From positions 1 to 49,784 of the forward strand of contig SHYG01000008.1 in the NCBI GenBank assembly GCA_009692925.1: a DNA stretch of 49,784 bases. The letters are read 5' to 3'. This stretch comes from Dehalococcoidia bacterium (GTDB taxonomy: Bacteria; Chloroflexota; Dehalococcoidia; Lucifugimonadales; UBA3495). A program made the translations under genes and the position numbers. Shown piece by piece: positions 1-8,966 of this stretch; position 1 is the first letter of the stretch; each line of letters starts with the position of its first letter. The notes under the pieces are model-generated. The model was not told the origin of the DNA. It searched no databases and saw only the letters and a program-made list of their open reading frames with translations.

Positions 1-181
1 GGCCTCCTAATCTACTATGGTACCTAGGCCTGGGAGGGGTGTCAAGGAGCGCCTAGTCACAGTTGGAAGCCGATTCCCTAGGCGCCGCGGCCTTGTCGCG
101 GCTCCACGGGGGACCGCTGACGGGGCTGTCAAACTCCGCCGCTGCCGCGCCCGCGCACGCCAGACTCACGCCAGGGTATGG

Positions 182-211
182 TTGAGACAAGGCGGCAGGC
201 TGCACTATAAT
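182..211 (+). promoter_or_regulatory. sigma70-like promoter upstream of dnaJ
   Basis: TTGAGA (182-187), 18-nt spacer, perfect TATAAT (206-211), about 45 nt upstream of the dnaJ ATG. Confidence 0.6.
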
Positions 212-256
212 GGTTGAGATGCCGCCCGCGATGCGCGGTTTTCCAGGTGTACTTAA

Positions 257-1396
257 ATGGCCAAATTGGACTATTACGAGGTTCTAGGCGTTGCCCGCAC
301 GGACAACGAGGAAGAGATCCGCAAGGCTTTTCGGAAGAAGGCCATGCAGTATCATCCTGACCGCAACAAGAGCCCGGACGCCGAGGAGAAGTTCAAGGAG
401 ATCAACGAGGCCTATCAGGTCCTCACCGACACCAAGAAGCGCGCCCAATACGACCGCTTCGGCCAGGCCGGCGTGGGGTCCAATGGCGGGTTTGACCGGC
501 CTTTTGAGGGTTTTGATGTCTTTGGCGGGTTTGGGGATATCTTCGACTCCTTCTTCGGCGACGCCACCGCCCGCCGGGCGCGGGAACCCCAACGCGGCGC
601 CGACCTGCAGCAGCGGGTGGTGCTGTCGTTCCAGGAATCGGTGTTTGGCGTGGAGCGAGAGATCGAGGTGCCCCGCCTGGAGGAGTGCCAGCGTTGCACC
701 GGCGCCGGCGCGGAGCCGGACACGGAAGTCAAGTCTTGCGCCACCTGCCGGGGCAGCGGCCAGGTGCGGCGCACTCAGCGCAGCGTCTTCGGCCAGTTTG
801 CCCACATTGGCGCCTGTCCCACCTGCCAGGGGCGGGGAAGCATCATTGAGACTCCCTGCACCCAGTGCCGCGGCGCCGGGGTGGAGCGCAAGCAGCGCCG
901 CATCGCCGTGCGCATCCCCGCCGGCGTGGAGCACGGGATGCAGGTGCGCCTCACCGGGGAAGGGGATGTGGGCCGCAACGGCGGGCCGGGGGGCAGCCTG
1001 TACGTCTACATGGAAGTGCAGCCCCACTCGGTGTTCAGCCGGGAGGGCTACGACCTGGTCTACCCCATGTGGCTGAATCTGGCCGAAGCCGCACTGGGCG
1101 TGGAGCGCCAGGTGCCCACCTTGGACGGCGACCCAGAGATGCTGAAGATTCCCCAGGGCACCCAGCCGGGGGCCGAGTTCCGCATCAAGGGCAAGGGCAT
1201 CCCCCATCTGGAAGACCACCGGCGGGGCGACCTGCGCGTGCTGGTGAACCTGCAAGTGCCCCGCTCCCTCAACTCCCAGCAACGCAAGCTGCTGGAGGAG
1301 CTGGCCCGGTCCCTGGAACCAGAAACGGCCGAGGCTGAGGCCGGCGACGGGAAGGACAAGGGGCTGTTCGGGCGGATTAAGGACGCCCTTGGCTGA
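257..1396 (+). CDS. dnaJ: Molecular chaperone DnaJ
   Basis: J domain (YEVLGV...HPD), Gly/Phe-rich region, CxxCxGxG-type zinc-binding repeats, C-terminal substrate-binding domain. Confidence 0.96.
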   Translation: MAKLDYYEVLGVARTDNEEEIRKAFRKKAMQYHPDRNKSPDAEEKFKEINEAYQVLTDTKKRAQYDRFGQAGVGSNGGFDRPFEGFDVFGGFGDIFDSFFGDATARRAREPQRGADLQQRVVLSFQESVFGVEREIEVPRLEECQRCTGAGAEPDTEVKSCATCRGSGQVRRTQRSVFGQFAHIGACPTCQGRGSIIETPCTQCRGAGVERKQRRIAVRIPAGVEHGMQVRLTGEGDVGRNGGPGGSLYVYMEVQPHSVFSREGYDLVYPMWLNLAEAALGVERQVPTLDGDPEMLKIPQGTQPGAEFRIKGKGIPHLEDHRRGDLRVLVNLQVPRSLNSQQRKLLEELARSLEPETAEAEAGDGKDKGLFGRIKDALG

Positions 1397-1400
1397 CGAG

Positions 1401-1482
1401 TCCTCCTCTCCCATTGTGGGAGAGGATTAAGGTGGAGGGTATCACCCTCACCCCAACCCTCTCCCACGAGGGAGAGGGAGCA
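1401..1482. repeat. Intergenic hairpin repeat (CCTCTCCC...GGGAGAGG type)
   Basis: Two nested inverted repeats: CCTCTCCCATTGTGGGAGAGG and CCCTCTCCCACGAGGGAGAGGG. Confidence 0.6.
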
Positions 1483-1509
1483 AAGTTTTCCTTAGTGCGC
1501 TAAGCCGCT

Positions 1510-2388
1510 ATGCAAGGAAGGCCCATGATCTGGCAGGAGCTCAGCATTACCGTCCCCCACGAGTACGTGGAGCCCATTTCCTACCTGTTTGACCGCTACG
1601 GCCACGGCTTGAGCATGGAGCTCCTGGGGCCCAACCAGGTGCAGCTCCGCACTTACCTGCAAGACTCCTCCCGGTACCGCCTGACCCGAATTGAGGTGGG
1701 TGTGAAGCTGGCCAGCCTGCTCCAGCCCCTGGGGGAGCTGACCCTGCGCCCCCTGGACAAGGATGAGGACTGGCAGAACGCATGGAAGGCCCACTTCACC
1801 CTGCTGCGGGTGGGCAAGCACCTGGTCATCAAACCCTCATGGATTGAGTACCAGCCCGTGCCCGGCGACGTGATCATTGATCTGGACCCCGGGCTGGCCT
1901 TTGGCACGGGCTACCATCCAACCACCCACACCTGCTTGACCGCCCTGGAGTCCCTGCTGCAACCGGGCATGGAGGTGCTGGACCTGGGCACCGGCTCCGG
2001 CATCCTGACTATCGCCGCCGTCAAGCTGGGCGCGGGCCGGGTGACCGCGGTGGACATCGACACCCAGGCGGTGCGCGCCGCCCGGCAGAACTTCCGGCAC
2101 ACCGGCATCCTAGACCACGTAACGATCATCAAGGGCAGTCTGCCCGACCCCCAGGTGCGGCCCAGCCAGTTTGACCTGGTGATAGCCAACATCTCCGCCC
2201 GCGCGGTGCGGGAACGGGGGCCGTCCATACTGCCGGTGCTCAAGCCGGGGGGCCGGCTCATCGCCTCAGGCATCATCCAGGACCAGTATCCTGAGGTGCG
2301 CACCGCCCTGGAGGGGCTGGGCTTCTCCCCCATTGAGGAGTGGCCCCGAGAGGACTGGGTGACCCTGGTCTGCACCCGGCCCGGCTAA
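1510..2388 (+). CDS. prmA: Ribosomal protein L11 methyltransferase (start may be ATG at 1525)
   Basis: DPGLAFGTGYHPTTHTCL, LDLGTGSGILTIAAVKLGA, ANISARAV motifs typical of PrmA. Confidence 0.93.
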   Translation: MQGRPMIWQELSITVPHEYVEPISYLFDRYGHGLSMELLGPNQVQLRTYLQDSSRYRLTRIEVGVKLASLLQPLGELTLRPLDKDEDWQNAWKAHFTLLRVGKHLVIKPSWIEYQPVPGDVIIDLDPGLAFGTGYHPTTHTCLTALESLLQPGMEVLDLGTGSGILTIAAVKLGAGRVTAVDIDTQAVRAARQNFRHTGILDHVTIIKGSLPDPQVRPSQFDLVIANISARAVRERGPSILPVLKPGGRLIASGIIQDQYPEVRTALEGLGFSPIEEWPREDWVTLVCTRPG

Positions 2389-2414
2389 CGGTTGCGACCT
2401 AGTTCCACCCACCC

Positions 2415-2442
2415 GTAGGGGCGCACAGCCGTGCGCCCCTAC
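2415..2442. repeat. Palindromic intergenic repeat (GTAGGGGC family)
   Basis: GTAGGGGCGCAC-agcc-GTGCGCCCCTAC, perfect 12-bp arms. Confidence 0.8.
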
Positions 2443-2501
2443 CCTGCGCAGCCACCAGTGCTATACTCACCGCAGCATGGCCGGGGAGAGGGCAGTTCTT
2501 C

Positions 2502-3527
2502 ATGGAAGTAGTGGAGCTGGAGCGGTACGAGGCAGGCGGCATTCTGGGCGCCGGCGCCGACTACGAGGTCAGGGCCGCCCTGGACCGGGACACCGGCCGC
2601 CAGGTGGTGCTGAAGCGCCCCAAGCCCCAGATGGTGCGCCGCGGCCTGCACCAGGCGACGGAGGGCCGCACCGACCGCACCCTGCAGATTCGCCAGGACC
2701 TGGGCCCCGCCGTCACAGGGGTGTCGGCCATCCTGGGCTACACCCAGCGGCAGAACCACGACGCTTATTTCGGCGAGGACTGGGGACAAGAGTACCGGGT
2801 GCTGGTAGAGGAGCGGGTACGGGGCATCCCGCTGGTGGGAGACCCGATGGCCCGCATCACCGGAGTGCCAGTAGGCGCGGCCCAAAACCTCTTTGCCCTC
2901 TTTCCCCTGACCCACCCAGTGGGCGGCTCCCCTTTCGCCATCCAGGAGCAACTGCTGGACCTGGAGGAGGGCTTCTTCCGGGCCGGGTACATCCTGCTGG
3001 ACCTGCGGCCTCAGAACATTTTCTATCAGCCGGACGCCGGGCGGCTCACCGTCATTGACTGCGGAGACCTGGTGACGGTGAGCGCGCCAACCGACTCCCG
3101 GGGCCGAAAGCGGGACATTCACGACTTCTTTCTGGAGATCCTGAAGTTTTACACCACTCCCCAATCGCCGCCAACTCAATCCAGCGGCTACCGGGAGGCC
3201 TACGGCCTGCGCCCGGTGGTGCGGTTTGAGGAGGAGCTGGACCAGATGGCGCGGGGCTACGGCAACGTCCCTGACCCAGCGCGCAACGCCGCCCTGTACC
3301 TGGTGGCCAAGGTGCGGGACCGGGGCTACTCCACGGTGGCGGAGTTCCGGCAGGACTTGACGGTGTATTTGGAGGCCGTTAGAATCCGCAACCGTAAGCT
3401 AACCAATCTCGCCGCGGCTTGGCAGGCCTGGAGCGAGGCTCTTGCCTGGCTGCGCGGGGAGCACTGGCGGCGCTACCTGTTCGACCCGGAGTCGGAGCTG
3501 GCGGGGCTGGCCGCTCCAACAGCCTAA
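2502..3527 (+). CDS. Divergent protein-kinase-like protein
   Basis: N-lobe-like ILGAGADYEVRAALDRDTGRQVVLKRP; catalytic-loop-like LLDLRPQNIFY; DCG in place of DFG (VIDCGDLV). Confidence 0.65.
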   Translation: MEVVELERYEAGGILGAGADYEVRAALDRDTGRQVVLKRPKPQMVRRGLHQATEGRTDRTLQIRQDLGPAVTGVSAILGYTQRQNHDAYFGEDWGQEYRVLVEERVRGIPLVGDPMARITGVPVGAAQNLFALFPLTHPVGGSPFAIQEQLLDLEEGFFRAGYILLDLRPQNIFYQPDAGRLTVIDCGDLVTVSAPTDSRGRKRDIHDFFLEILKFYTTPQSPPTQSSGYREAYGLRPVVRFEEELDQMARGYGNVPDPARNAALYLVAKVRDRGYSTVAEFRQDLTVYLEAVRIRNRKLTNLAAAWQAWSEALAWLRGEHWRRYLFDPESELAGLAAPTA

Positions 3528-3583
3528 CCCCAGCAAAGACGGCCCGTAACCGTCTCTCGTAATCGTCTAATAAGGATACACGT

Positions 3584-4255
3584 ATGCTTGCTAGCACTGT
3601 CGCCACGCTACAGGATAACACCACCCACGGCGAGGACACCTTCCTGGTGCGGGACCTGGGCAACGGCGGCTTTCTGGACGCGGTGCTGGACGGCGTTACC
3701 GGCCACGGCGGCGCGGAGGCCAGCAAGTCGCTCCGGGAGGCGCTGGAGACCCTGGCGACCGCTTCCCCCGAGGCGGTGTCCCGTGTCCTCACGGAGATGA
3801 ACGACGAGTTCTTTCAGGTGGGCGGAGGCCGGATGCTGCTCTCCACCGCCTCCGTGGCGCTGTTCGTGGATGGTCAACTGCACGTCCTCAGCGCGGGGGA
3901 CAGCCCGGTGTTCCTGGTTCGCGGCGGCGCCATCCAGCAGCTTACTGGCCGCCGAGGCGGGTTCCTGCCGGTGGGCGCCGCCCGCGCCGTGGGCTCCCAC
4001 GCCAAGCTGGAGTTGATCCACAACACCATCAACCTGGAGGCGGGGGACCGGCTGCTGCTAGCTACTGACGGGGTTAGTGACAACATGCTGGCCGACGAGC
4101 TGGCCAGCACGGTGGAGGCTGCCGCCTCTCCCGCAGCGGCGGCGGAGCAGGTGGAGCGCCTCATCGCCGAACGGCTGGAGGGCGGACTGCGCCCCCAGCG
4201 CCTGGGCGGGCGCTACCGCCACGACGACCGCACCGCCATCTTCCGCTTCTTCTGA
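3584..4255 (+). CDS. PP2C-family protein serine/threonine phosphatase
   Basis: GEDTFLV, LDGVTGHGG, SAGDSPVFLVR, LLLATDGVSDN metal-binding motifs of PP2C. Confidence 0.85.
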   Translation: MLASTVATLQDNTTHGEDTFLVRDLGNGGFLDAVLDGVTGHGGAEASKSLREALETLATASPEAVSRVLTEMNDEFFQVGGGRMLLSTASVALFVDGQLHVLSAGDSPVFLVRGGAIQQLTGRRGGFLPVGAARAVGSHAKLELIHNTINLEAGDRLLLATDGVSDNMLADELASTVEAAASPAAAAEQVERLIAERLEGGLRPQRLGGRYRHDDRTAIFRFF

Positions 4256-4278
4256 GGAAATCGCCCCAGAGCATCCTA

Positions 4279-4314
4279 CCCCGTAGGGGCGACGCATGCG
4301 TCGCCCCTACGGGG
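4279..4314. repeat. Palindromic intergenic repeat (GTAGGGGC family)
   Basis: CCCCGTAGGGGCGACGCATGCGTCGCCCCTACGGGG, perfect 36-nt palindrome. Confidence 0.85.
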
Positions 4315-4662
4315 TTCTTCGCGCTCGTTATCGTTATCACCACCGGCATAGTCCATTCGCACCATCCCCGCATGGTACACCGTACCACCCATTTACCGGC
4401 CAATCTGCTCTGCCCCTCAGATACCATCGCTGCTATTCTGATGTCCCACCTCTGCCGCTTCTTGTGGCCCCTGGGGGAACCTGGTACAATTCCAGCCGCT
4501 TGGCTCCCCGGCGGCGCGCGGGCAACGGCGTCCGTGGCGGGGTGTTGTCGGCACTGGACCCCAGGCCATGCCAGCCCGCATTACGGTCAGAAGGGCCGGT
4601 GGCCACGGATTCCCCGGAGCACGGGCGATGAGAGCTAAGTCCCGTCTGGAAAGGAGCACAAG

Positions 4663-5733
4663 TTGGCCAAGATCAAGGTAGCCATTATCGGGGTGGGCAA
4701 CTGCGCCTCGTCCCTGGTGCAGGGCCTCTACAAGTACGTGGAGATGCCGGCCGGGGATGCTTCCGTCCCCGGAATCATGCACAATACGGTTGGCGAGTAC
4801 CGCATTGAAGACATTGAGGTAGTCGCGGCCTTTGACGTTGACGAAAACAAGGTGGGCAAGGACCTGTCCGAGGCTATCTTCACCAAGCCCAACAACACCC
4901 TGAAGTTCGCCGAGGTACCCTCCACGGGCGTGATCGTGGAACGCGGCATGACCCACGATAGCATCGGCAAGTACCTGTCCGACGTGGTGAAGAAGTCCAA
5001 CCACTCCACCGCGGACATTGTGGGAATCCTGCAGGAACGCCAGGTGGACGTGGTCATCAACTACCTGCCGGTGGGCAGCGAGATGGCCACCAAGTGGTAC
5101 GCCGAGCAGATCCTCACCGCTCGCTGCGCCATGATCAACTGCATCCCGGTGTTCCTGGCCAAGGAGGCCTACTGGCAGCGGCGCTTTGAGGAGCGCGGGG
5201 TGCCCATCATCGGAGACGATATCAAATCCCAGGTGGGGGCCACCATCCTGCACCGGGTGCTCACCCGCCTGTTTGAGGACCGGGGCGCCACCATCGACAA
5301 CACCTACCAGCTCAACTTTGGCGGCAACACCGACTTCCTGAACATGCTGGAGCGGGAACGCCTCGTCTCCAAGAAGATTTCCAAGACCGGCGCCGTCACC
5401 TCCCAGATGGACGAGCAGATTGAGCCGGACCGCATCCACATCGGCCCCAGCGACTACGTGCCCTGGCTGCTGGACCGGAAATGGTGCTACATCCGCATGG
5501 AAGGGAAGATCTTCGGCGGGGCGCCCATCAACTTGGAGTGCAAGCTGGAGGTGTGGGACAGCCCCAACTCCGCCGGAGTGGTGGTGGACGCCATCCGCTG
5601 CGCCAAGCTGGCCCTAGACCGGGGCATCGGCGGGGCGATAAAAGGGCCCAGCGCCTACTTCATGAAGTCGCCGCCGGAGCAGTTCACCGACGACGTGGCC
5701 CGGGATATGGTGGAGAAGTTCATTGCCGGATAA
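4663..5733 (+). CDS. ino1: Inositol-3-phosphate synthase (TTG start)
   Basis: [15 protein letters not shown]-binding motif, [32 protein letters not shown]: actinobacterial/archaeal-type Ino1. Confidence 0.93.
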   Translation: MAKIKVAIIGVGNCASSLVQGLYKYVEMPAGDASVPGIMHNTVGEYRIEDIEVVAAFDVDENKVGKDLSEAIFTKPNNTLKFAEVPSTGVIVERGMTHDSIGKYLSDVVKKSNHSTADIVGILQERQVDVVINYLPVGSEMATKWYAEQILTARCAMINCIPVFLAKEAYWQRRFEERGVPIIGDDIKSQVGATILHRVLTRLFEDRGATIDNTYQLNFGGNTDFLNMLERERLVSKKISKTGAVTSQMDEQIEPDRIHIGPSDYVPWLLDRKWCYIRMEGKIFGGAPINLECKLEVWDSPNSAGVVVDAIRCAKLALDRGIGGAIKGPSAYFMKSPPEQFTDDVARDMVEKFIAG

Positions 5734-5763
5734 GGGCCGCACTGGGCCAGGAAGAAGACAACC

Positions 5764-6930
5764 GTGAAAATCGCCATGGTGTCGCCCTATGACTACACTT
5801 GGCCCGGCGGAGTTACCGCCCACGTCTCCCAACTGACCCGGGAAATGACCCGGCTGGGCCATGAAATGCAGGTTCTGGCGCCCCACTCTCCCTCCCGCCC
5901 CCTAGGCTTAGACGAATCAGGCAATTTTGTGCCCCTGGGGCGGTCCGTGCCGGTGCCCAGCGGCGGCTCCGTGGCGCGGGTATCTCTGTCCTGGTGGCTG
6001 TCCCGCAAGATTCAGGCGCTGCTGGAGCGGGAAGCCTTCGACGTAATCCACCTCCACGAGCCGCTGGCCCCCGTGTTGCCCCTTTGCGTGCTGGAGTACT
6101 CCAACACCGTGAACGTGGGCACCTTTCACTCCTTCGCCAATAGCCAGCACCTGTACAAGCTCAGTCACCCGCTGGTCAAGCGGTGGCATCAGCGACTGCA
6201 CGGCAGCATCGCCGTGTCCCCGGCAGCCCGCCGCCACGTAAGCGAAGTTTACCCCGGCGACTACCAGATCATCCCCAACGGCATTGACCTTGCCCACTTC
6301 ACCAACCACGCTGCCCCCTGGCCCCAGTACCTGGACGGCAAGACCAACATCCTGTTTGTAGGGCGAATGGAGAAGCGCAAGGGTCTGCGGTACCTGCTGG
6401 AGGCCTACGGGCGGCTCAAGTGGGACCTACCCAACACGCGGCTGCTGGTGGCGGGTCCCGGGAACCTGGATCAGGAGTCCCAGCGGTTGCTCAGCGCCCG
6501 CGAGCTGGGCGACGTGGTGCTGCTGGGCGGGGTGCCCCAGGCCGACTTGCCCCGCTACTATGCCACCGCCGACATCTTCTGCTCCCCGGCCACCGGATCG
6601 GAGAGCTTTGGCATCGTGTTGCTGGAGGCGATGGCCGCGGGCAAGCCCATCGTGGCCTCCAACATTGAAGGCTACAGCGGGGTGATCGCCCACGGCAAGC
6701 AGGGGCTGCTATGCCCGCCGCGAGACGCCGGCGCGCTCACCGATGCGCTGGCCTACCTGGTGCGCAACCCCGGAGTAGCGCAGCGATTGGGCGCCACCGG
6801 CCGGGGCATGGTGCAGCGCTACCGCTGGCAGGTGGTGGCCCGCCAGGTGGAAGACTACTACTATCAGTGCCTGGACCGGGCCAGGCCCTCTCGAAATAAG
6901 CATGGCCGCACTGGGAAGAGAACAGCTTAG
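5764..6930 (+). CDS. GT4-family glycosyltransferase (PimA-like; GTG start)
   Basis: VSPYDYTWPGGVTAHV, FVGRMEKRKGLRYLLEAY, SPATGSESFGIVLLEAMAAGKPIVASNIEGY. Confidence 0.88.
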   Translation: MKIAMVSPYDYTWPGGVTAHVSQLTREMTRLGHEMQVLAPHSPSRPLGLDESGNFVPLGRSVPVPSGGSVARVSLSWWLSRKIQALLEREAFDVIHLHEPLAPVLPLCVLEYSNTVNVGTFHSFANSQHLYKLSHPLVKRWHQRLHGSIAVSPAARRHVSEVYPGDYQIIPNGIDLAHFTNHAAPWPQYLDGKTNILFVGRMEKRKGLRYLLEAYGRLKWDLPNTRLLVAGPGNLDQESQRLLSARELGDVVLLGGVPQADLPRYYATADIFCSPATGSESFGIVLLEAMAAGKPIVASNIEGYSGVIAHGKQGLLCPPRDAGALTDALAYLVRNPGVAQRLGATGRGMVQRYRWQVVARQVEDYYYQCLDRARPSRNKHGRTGKRTA

Positions 6931-7525
6931 GGCCGCGGTCCTCCGCTTCGTGGAGCTGCCGGGCGCCCGGTTCCTGCGGGCGCTGGGGCTGACGCCCAAC
7001 GGCGTGACGCTGCTGGGGTTTGCCTTGACGGTAGTGGGCGCCTGCCTGGCGGCGCTGGGCTGGCTGCCCGCCGGCGGCGTGGTGTTTCTGGTAGGCGGCG
7101 GCCTGGACTTGATGGACGGCGCCCTGGCCCGGCTTAACGGCACCGCCAGCCCCTTTGGCGCGCTGCTGGACTCGGTGTTCGACCGCTTGGGGGAGGCCGC
7201 CCTCTTCGTGGGGCTGGGGGTCTACGCCCTGCGGGCCGGGTTCAGCCCCAACTACCTGCTGTTCTTCATGCTCTCCCTGCTGCTGGCCCTGGTCTTCTCC
7301 CAAGGGGTGAGCTACCTGCGCGCCCGCGGCGAGGGGCTGGGCGTCTTCAGCAAGGCGGGCCTCATGACCCGCACTGAGCGGGTGATACTCCTGGGGCTGG
7401 GCTTAATCATCCAGCGCATTGAGTGGGTGCTGGTGCTCATCTCCGTGGTGTCGTGTTTCACCCTGTTCCAGCGCATGTTCGCCATCCGCCGGGAGCTGGA
7501 GCGGGGTGCGCCCCCCTTACCCTAA
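6902..7525 (+). CDS. CDP-alcohol phosphatidyltransferase, likely phosphatidylinositol(-phosphate) synthase
   Basis: DGALARLNGTASPFGALLDSVFD matches DGx2ARx8Gx3Dx3D; adjacent to ino1 and a PimA-like gene. Confidence 0.85.
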   Translation: MAALGREQLRAAVLRFVELPGARFLRALGLTPNGVTLLGFALTVVGACLAALGWLPAGGVVFLVGGGLDLMDGALARLNGTASPFGALLDSVFDRLGEAALFVGLGVYALRAGFSPNYLLFFMLSLLLALVFSQGVSYLRARGEGLGVFSKAGLMTRTERVILLGLGLIIQRIEWVLVLISVVSCFTLFQRMFAIRRELERGAPPLP

Positions 7526-7617
7526 GCCTGTCCAAGGGCGGGCGGATGGCTAAACCGCCGGTTCCATTGTAAACTGGTGGCTAGGATCACCGGCCACGCC
7601 GCCCAGGAGCTGCCAGC

Positions 7618-8328
7618 ATGACGCCCAGGCCCATCATCTCGGAGCAGGACAAGGCCCAACTGAAGCGGGGCTTCCGCAAGGACCTGGAGGGCGAGGTCCG
7701 GCTCCGCCTGTTCACCCAAAAGCCTTCCCCCCTGACCATTCCCGGCCGCGATTGCCCTTCCTGCCCGCAGACCCAACAACTCATGGAGGAGCTGGCCGGG
7801 CTCTCGCCCAAGCTGCGGCTGGAGACCGTTGACGCCTACTCCCAGCCGGAGATTGCCCGCCAGTGCGGGGTTACCCGCATCCCGGCAGTGGTGCTCAGCG
7901 GCGATGATTCGGCGCGGGTGAAGTTCTACGGCATCCCAATGGGGTTCGAACTGGTGACCATCATCGAGGCCATCAAGACCATTTCCCGGGGAGTCAGCCC
8001 CCTGAGCATGGAGACCCGCAAGGGGTTGCGGCAAGTGAACCAGCCGGTGCATATCCAAGTATTCGTGACACCCGCTTGACCCCATTGCCCGCCGATGGGC
8101 CGGTTGGCCCATGCCATGGCCCTGGAGAGCCCCCTCATCTCTGCCGACGTGGTGGAGGTGCAGGAGTTTCCGTCCCTGGCCTCGATGTACGGCGTGCGGT
8201 CGGTGCCGCTGACCGTGATTAACGAGAGCATCCGGGCGCTGGGCGCGTTGCCGGAAGCGGATCTGTTACAGAAGGTGCTGCAAGCCGGGGTGCGACCCAC
8301 GCCGGAAGGCGATGCCGGCCAGGACTGA
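7618..8328 (+). CDS. Candidate selenoprotein: two-domain glutaredoxin-like protein disulfide oxidoreductase with in-frame TGA (Sec, codon 154) in a UPHC motif
   Basis: ORFs 7618..8079 and 8095..8328 share one frame, separated only by TGA 8077-8079 and 5 codons. N-domain has CPSC; C-domain reads [10 protein letters not shown]-[TGA][48 protein letters not shown], a contiguous thioredoxin fold. Confidence 0.8.
8095..8112 (+). promoter_or_regulatory. Candidate bacterial SECIS hairpin
   Basis: ATGGGCC-GGTT-GGCCCAT: perfect 7-bp stem, GGUU apical loop, loop starting 22 nt after the in-frame TGA. Confidence 0.65.
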
Positions 8329-8395
8329 ACCTTTCGTCAAGCTCAGGGCGACGCCTGGCAGCAATGTTCCACAATCTTTCTCAGGAGGAGCGACC

Positions 8396-8869
8396 TTGCC
8401 CAAGGAGATTAGGGTTGAGATGGATGGCCAAGGGCTGCGGATGGCGGTGGTGGTGGCCCGCTTCAACGAGTTTATCACCCGCCAGCTGCTGACCGGGGCG
8501 CTGGAGACGCTGACCCGCGCCGGCGTGCGGGACCAGGACATTAGCGTGGCCTGGGTGCCCGGCTCCTTTGAGCTGCCGCTGGTGGCCAAGACCCTAGCCC
8601 AGACCGGCCAGTACGACGCCGTCATCTGCCTGGGGGCGGTAATCCGCGGCGAGACCAGCCACTACGACATGGTGGCGGGCCACGCCTCCAGCGGCATCGG
8701 CGCCGTGGGGCTGGAGACCGGGGTGCCCACCATCTTTGGCGTGCTGACCACGGAGAACATGGACCAGGCCATCAACCGGGCTGGCGGCAAGGTGGGCAAC
8801 ATGGGCAGCCACGCCGCCATGACGGCTATTGAAACCGCCCGGCTGGTGCAAGCCATAAAAACGAGCTGA
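8396..8869 (+). CDS. ribH: 6,7-dimethyl-8-ribityllumazine synthase (TTG start after AGGAGG)
   Basis: [50 protein letters not shown]. Confidence 0.95.
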   Translation: MPKEIRVEMDGQGLRMAVVVARFNEFITRQLLTGALETLTRAGVRDQDISVAWVPGSFELPLVAKTLAQTGQYDAVICLGAVIRGETSHYDMVAGHASSGIGAVGLETGVPTIFGVLTTENMDQAINRAGGKVGNMGSHAAMTAIETARLVQAIKTS

Positions 8870-8950
8870 CAGCTATCAGCCGTCAGCCATCCGCTTCCCC
8901 TCCCTAGGCATGGGTGGGGGCTGAAAGCTGACCGCTGATCGCTGATAGCT
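8865..8950. repeat. Degenerate AGCTGATAGCTGAC-type intergenic repeat cluster
   Basis: gctgacagctatcagccgtcagcc ... ggctgaaagctgaccgctgatcgctgatagc: inverted arrays of GCTGAtaGCTGAc units. Confidence 0.7.
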
Positions 8951-8966
8951 CCGAAGGAGGCTCCCC

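Noticed and set aside
284-1414. Long antisense ORF opposite dnaJ, and many similar ones (4417..5439 -, 8904..9779 -, 12468..13652 +, 20084..21079 +, 36575..37777 +, 40098..41480 +, 43599..44621 +, 47338..48474 +)
   Set aside because: High GC codon bias produces stop-poor antisense frames. The translations are low-complexity Ala/Gly/Arg/His-rich, and the opposite strand encodes recognisable conserved proteins.
4161-4427. ORFs containing [11 protein letters not shown] / GATHASPLQ-type peptides (also 10360..10809 -, 18900..19187 +)
   Set aside because: These peptides are translations of the GTAGGGGCGACGCATGCGTCGCCCC palindromic repeat, not real proteins.
8095-8328. Treating ORF 8095..8328 as a separate small gene
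   Set aside because: It is in the same frame as 7618..8079, lacks its own clear ribosome-binding site, begins in the middle of a thioredoxin fold, and is better explained as the C-terminal domain after the in-frame TGA.
8865-8950. Possible CRISPR array (repeated short units)
   Set aside because: Units are ~7 nt, degenerate and inverted, with no uniform spacers and no cas genes; no CRISPR array was seen anywhere in the window.
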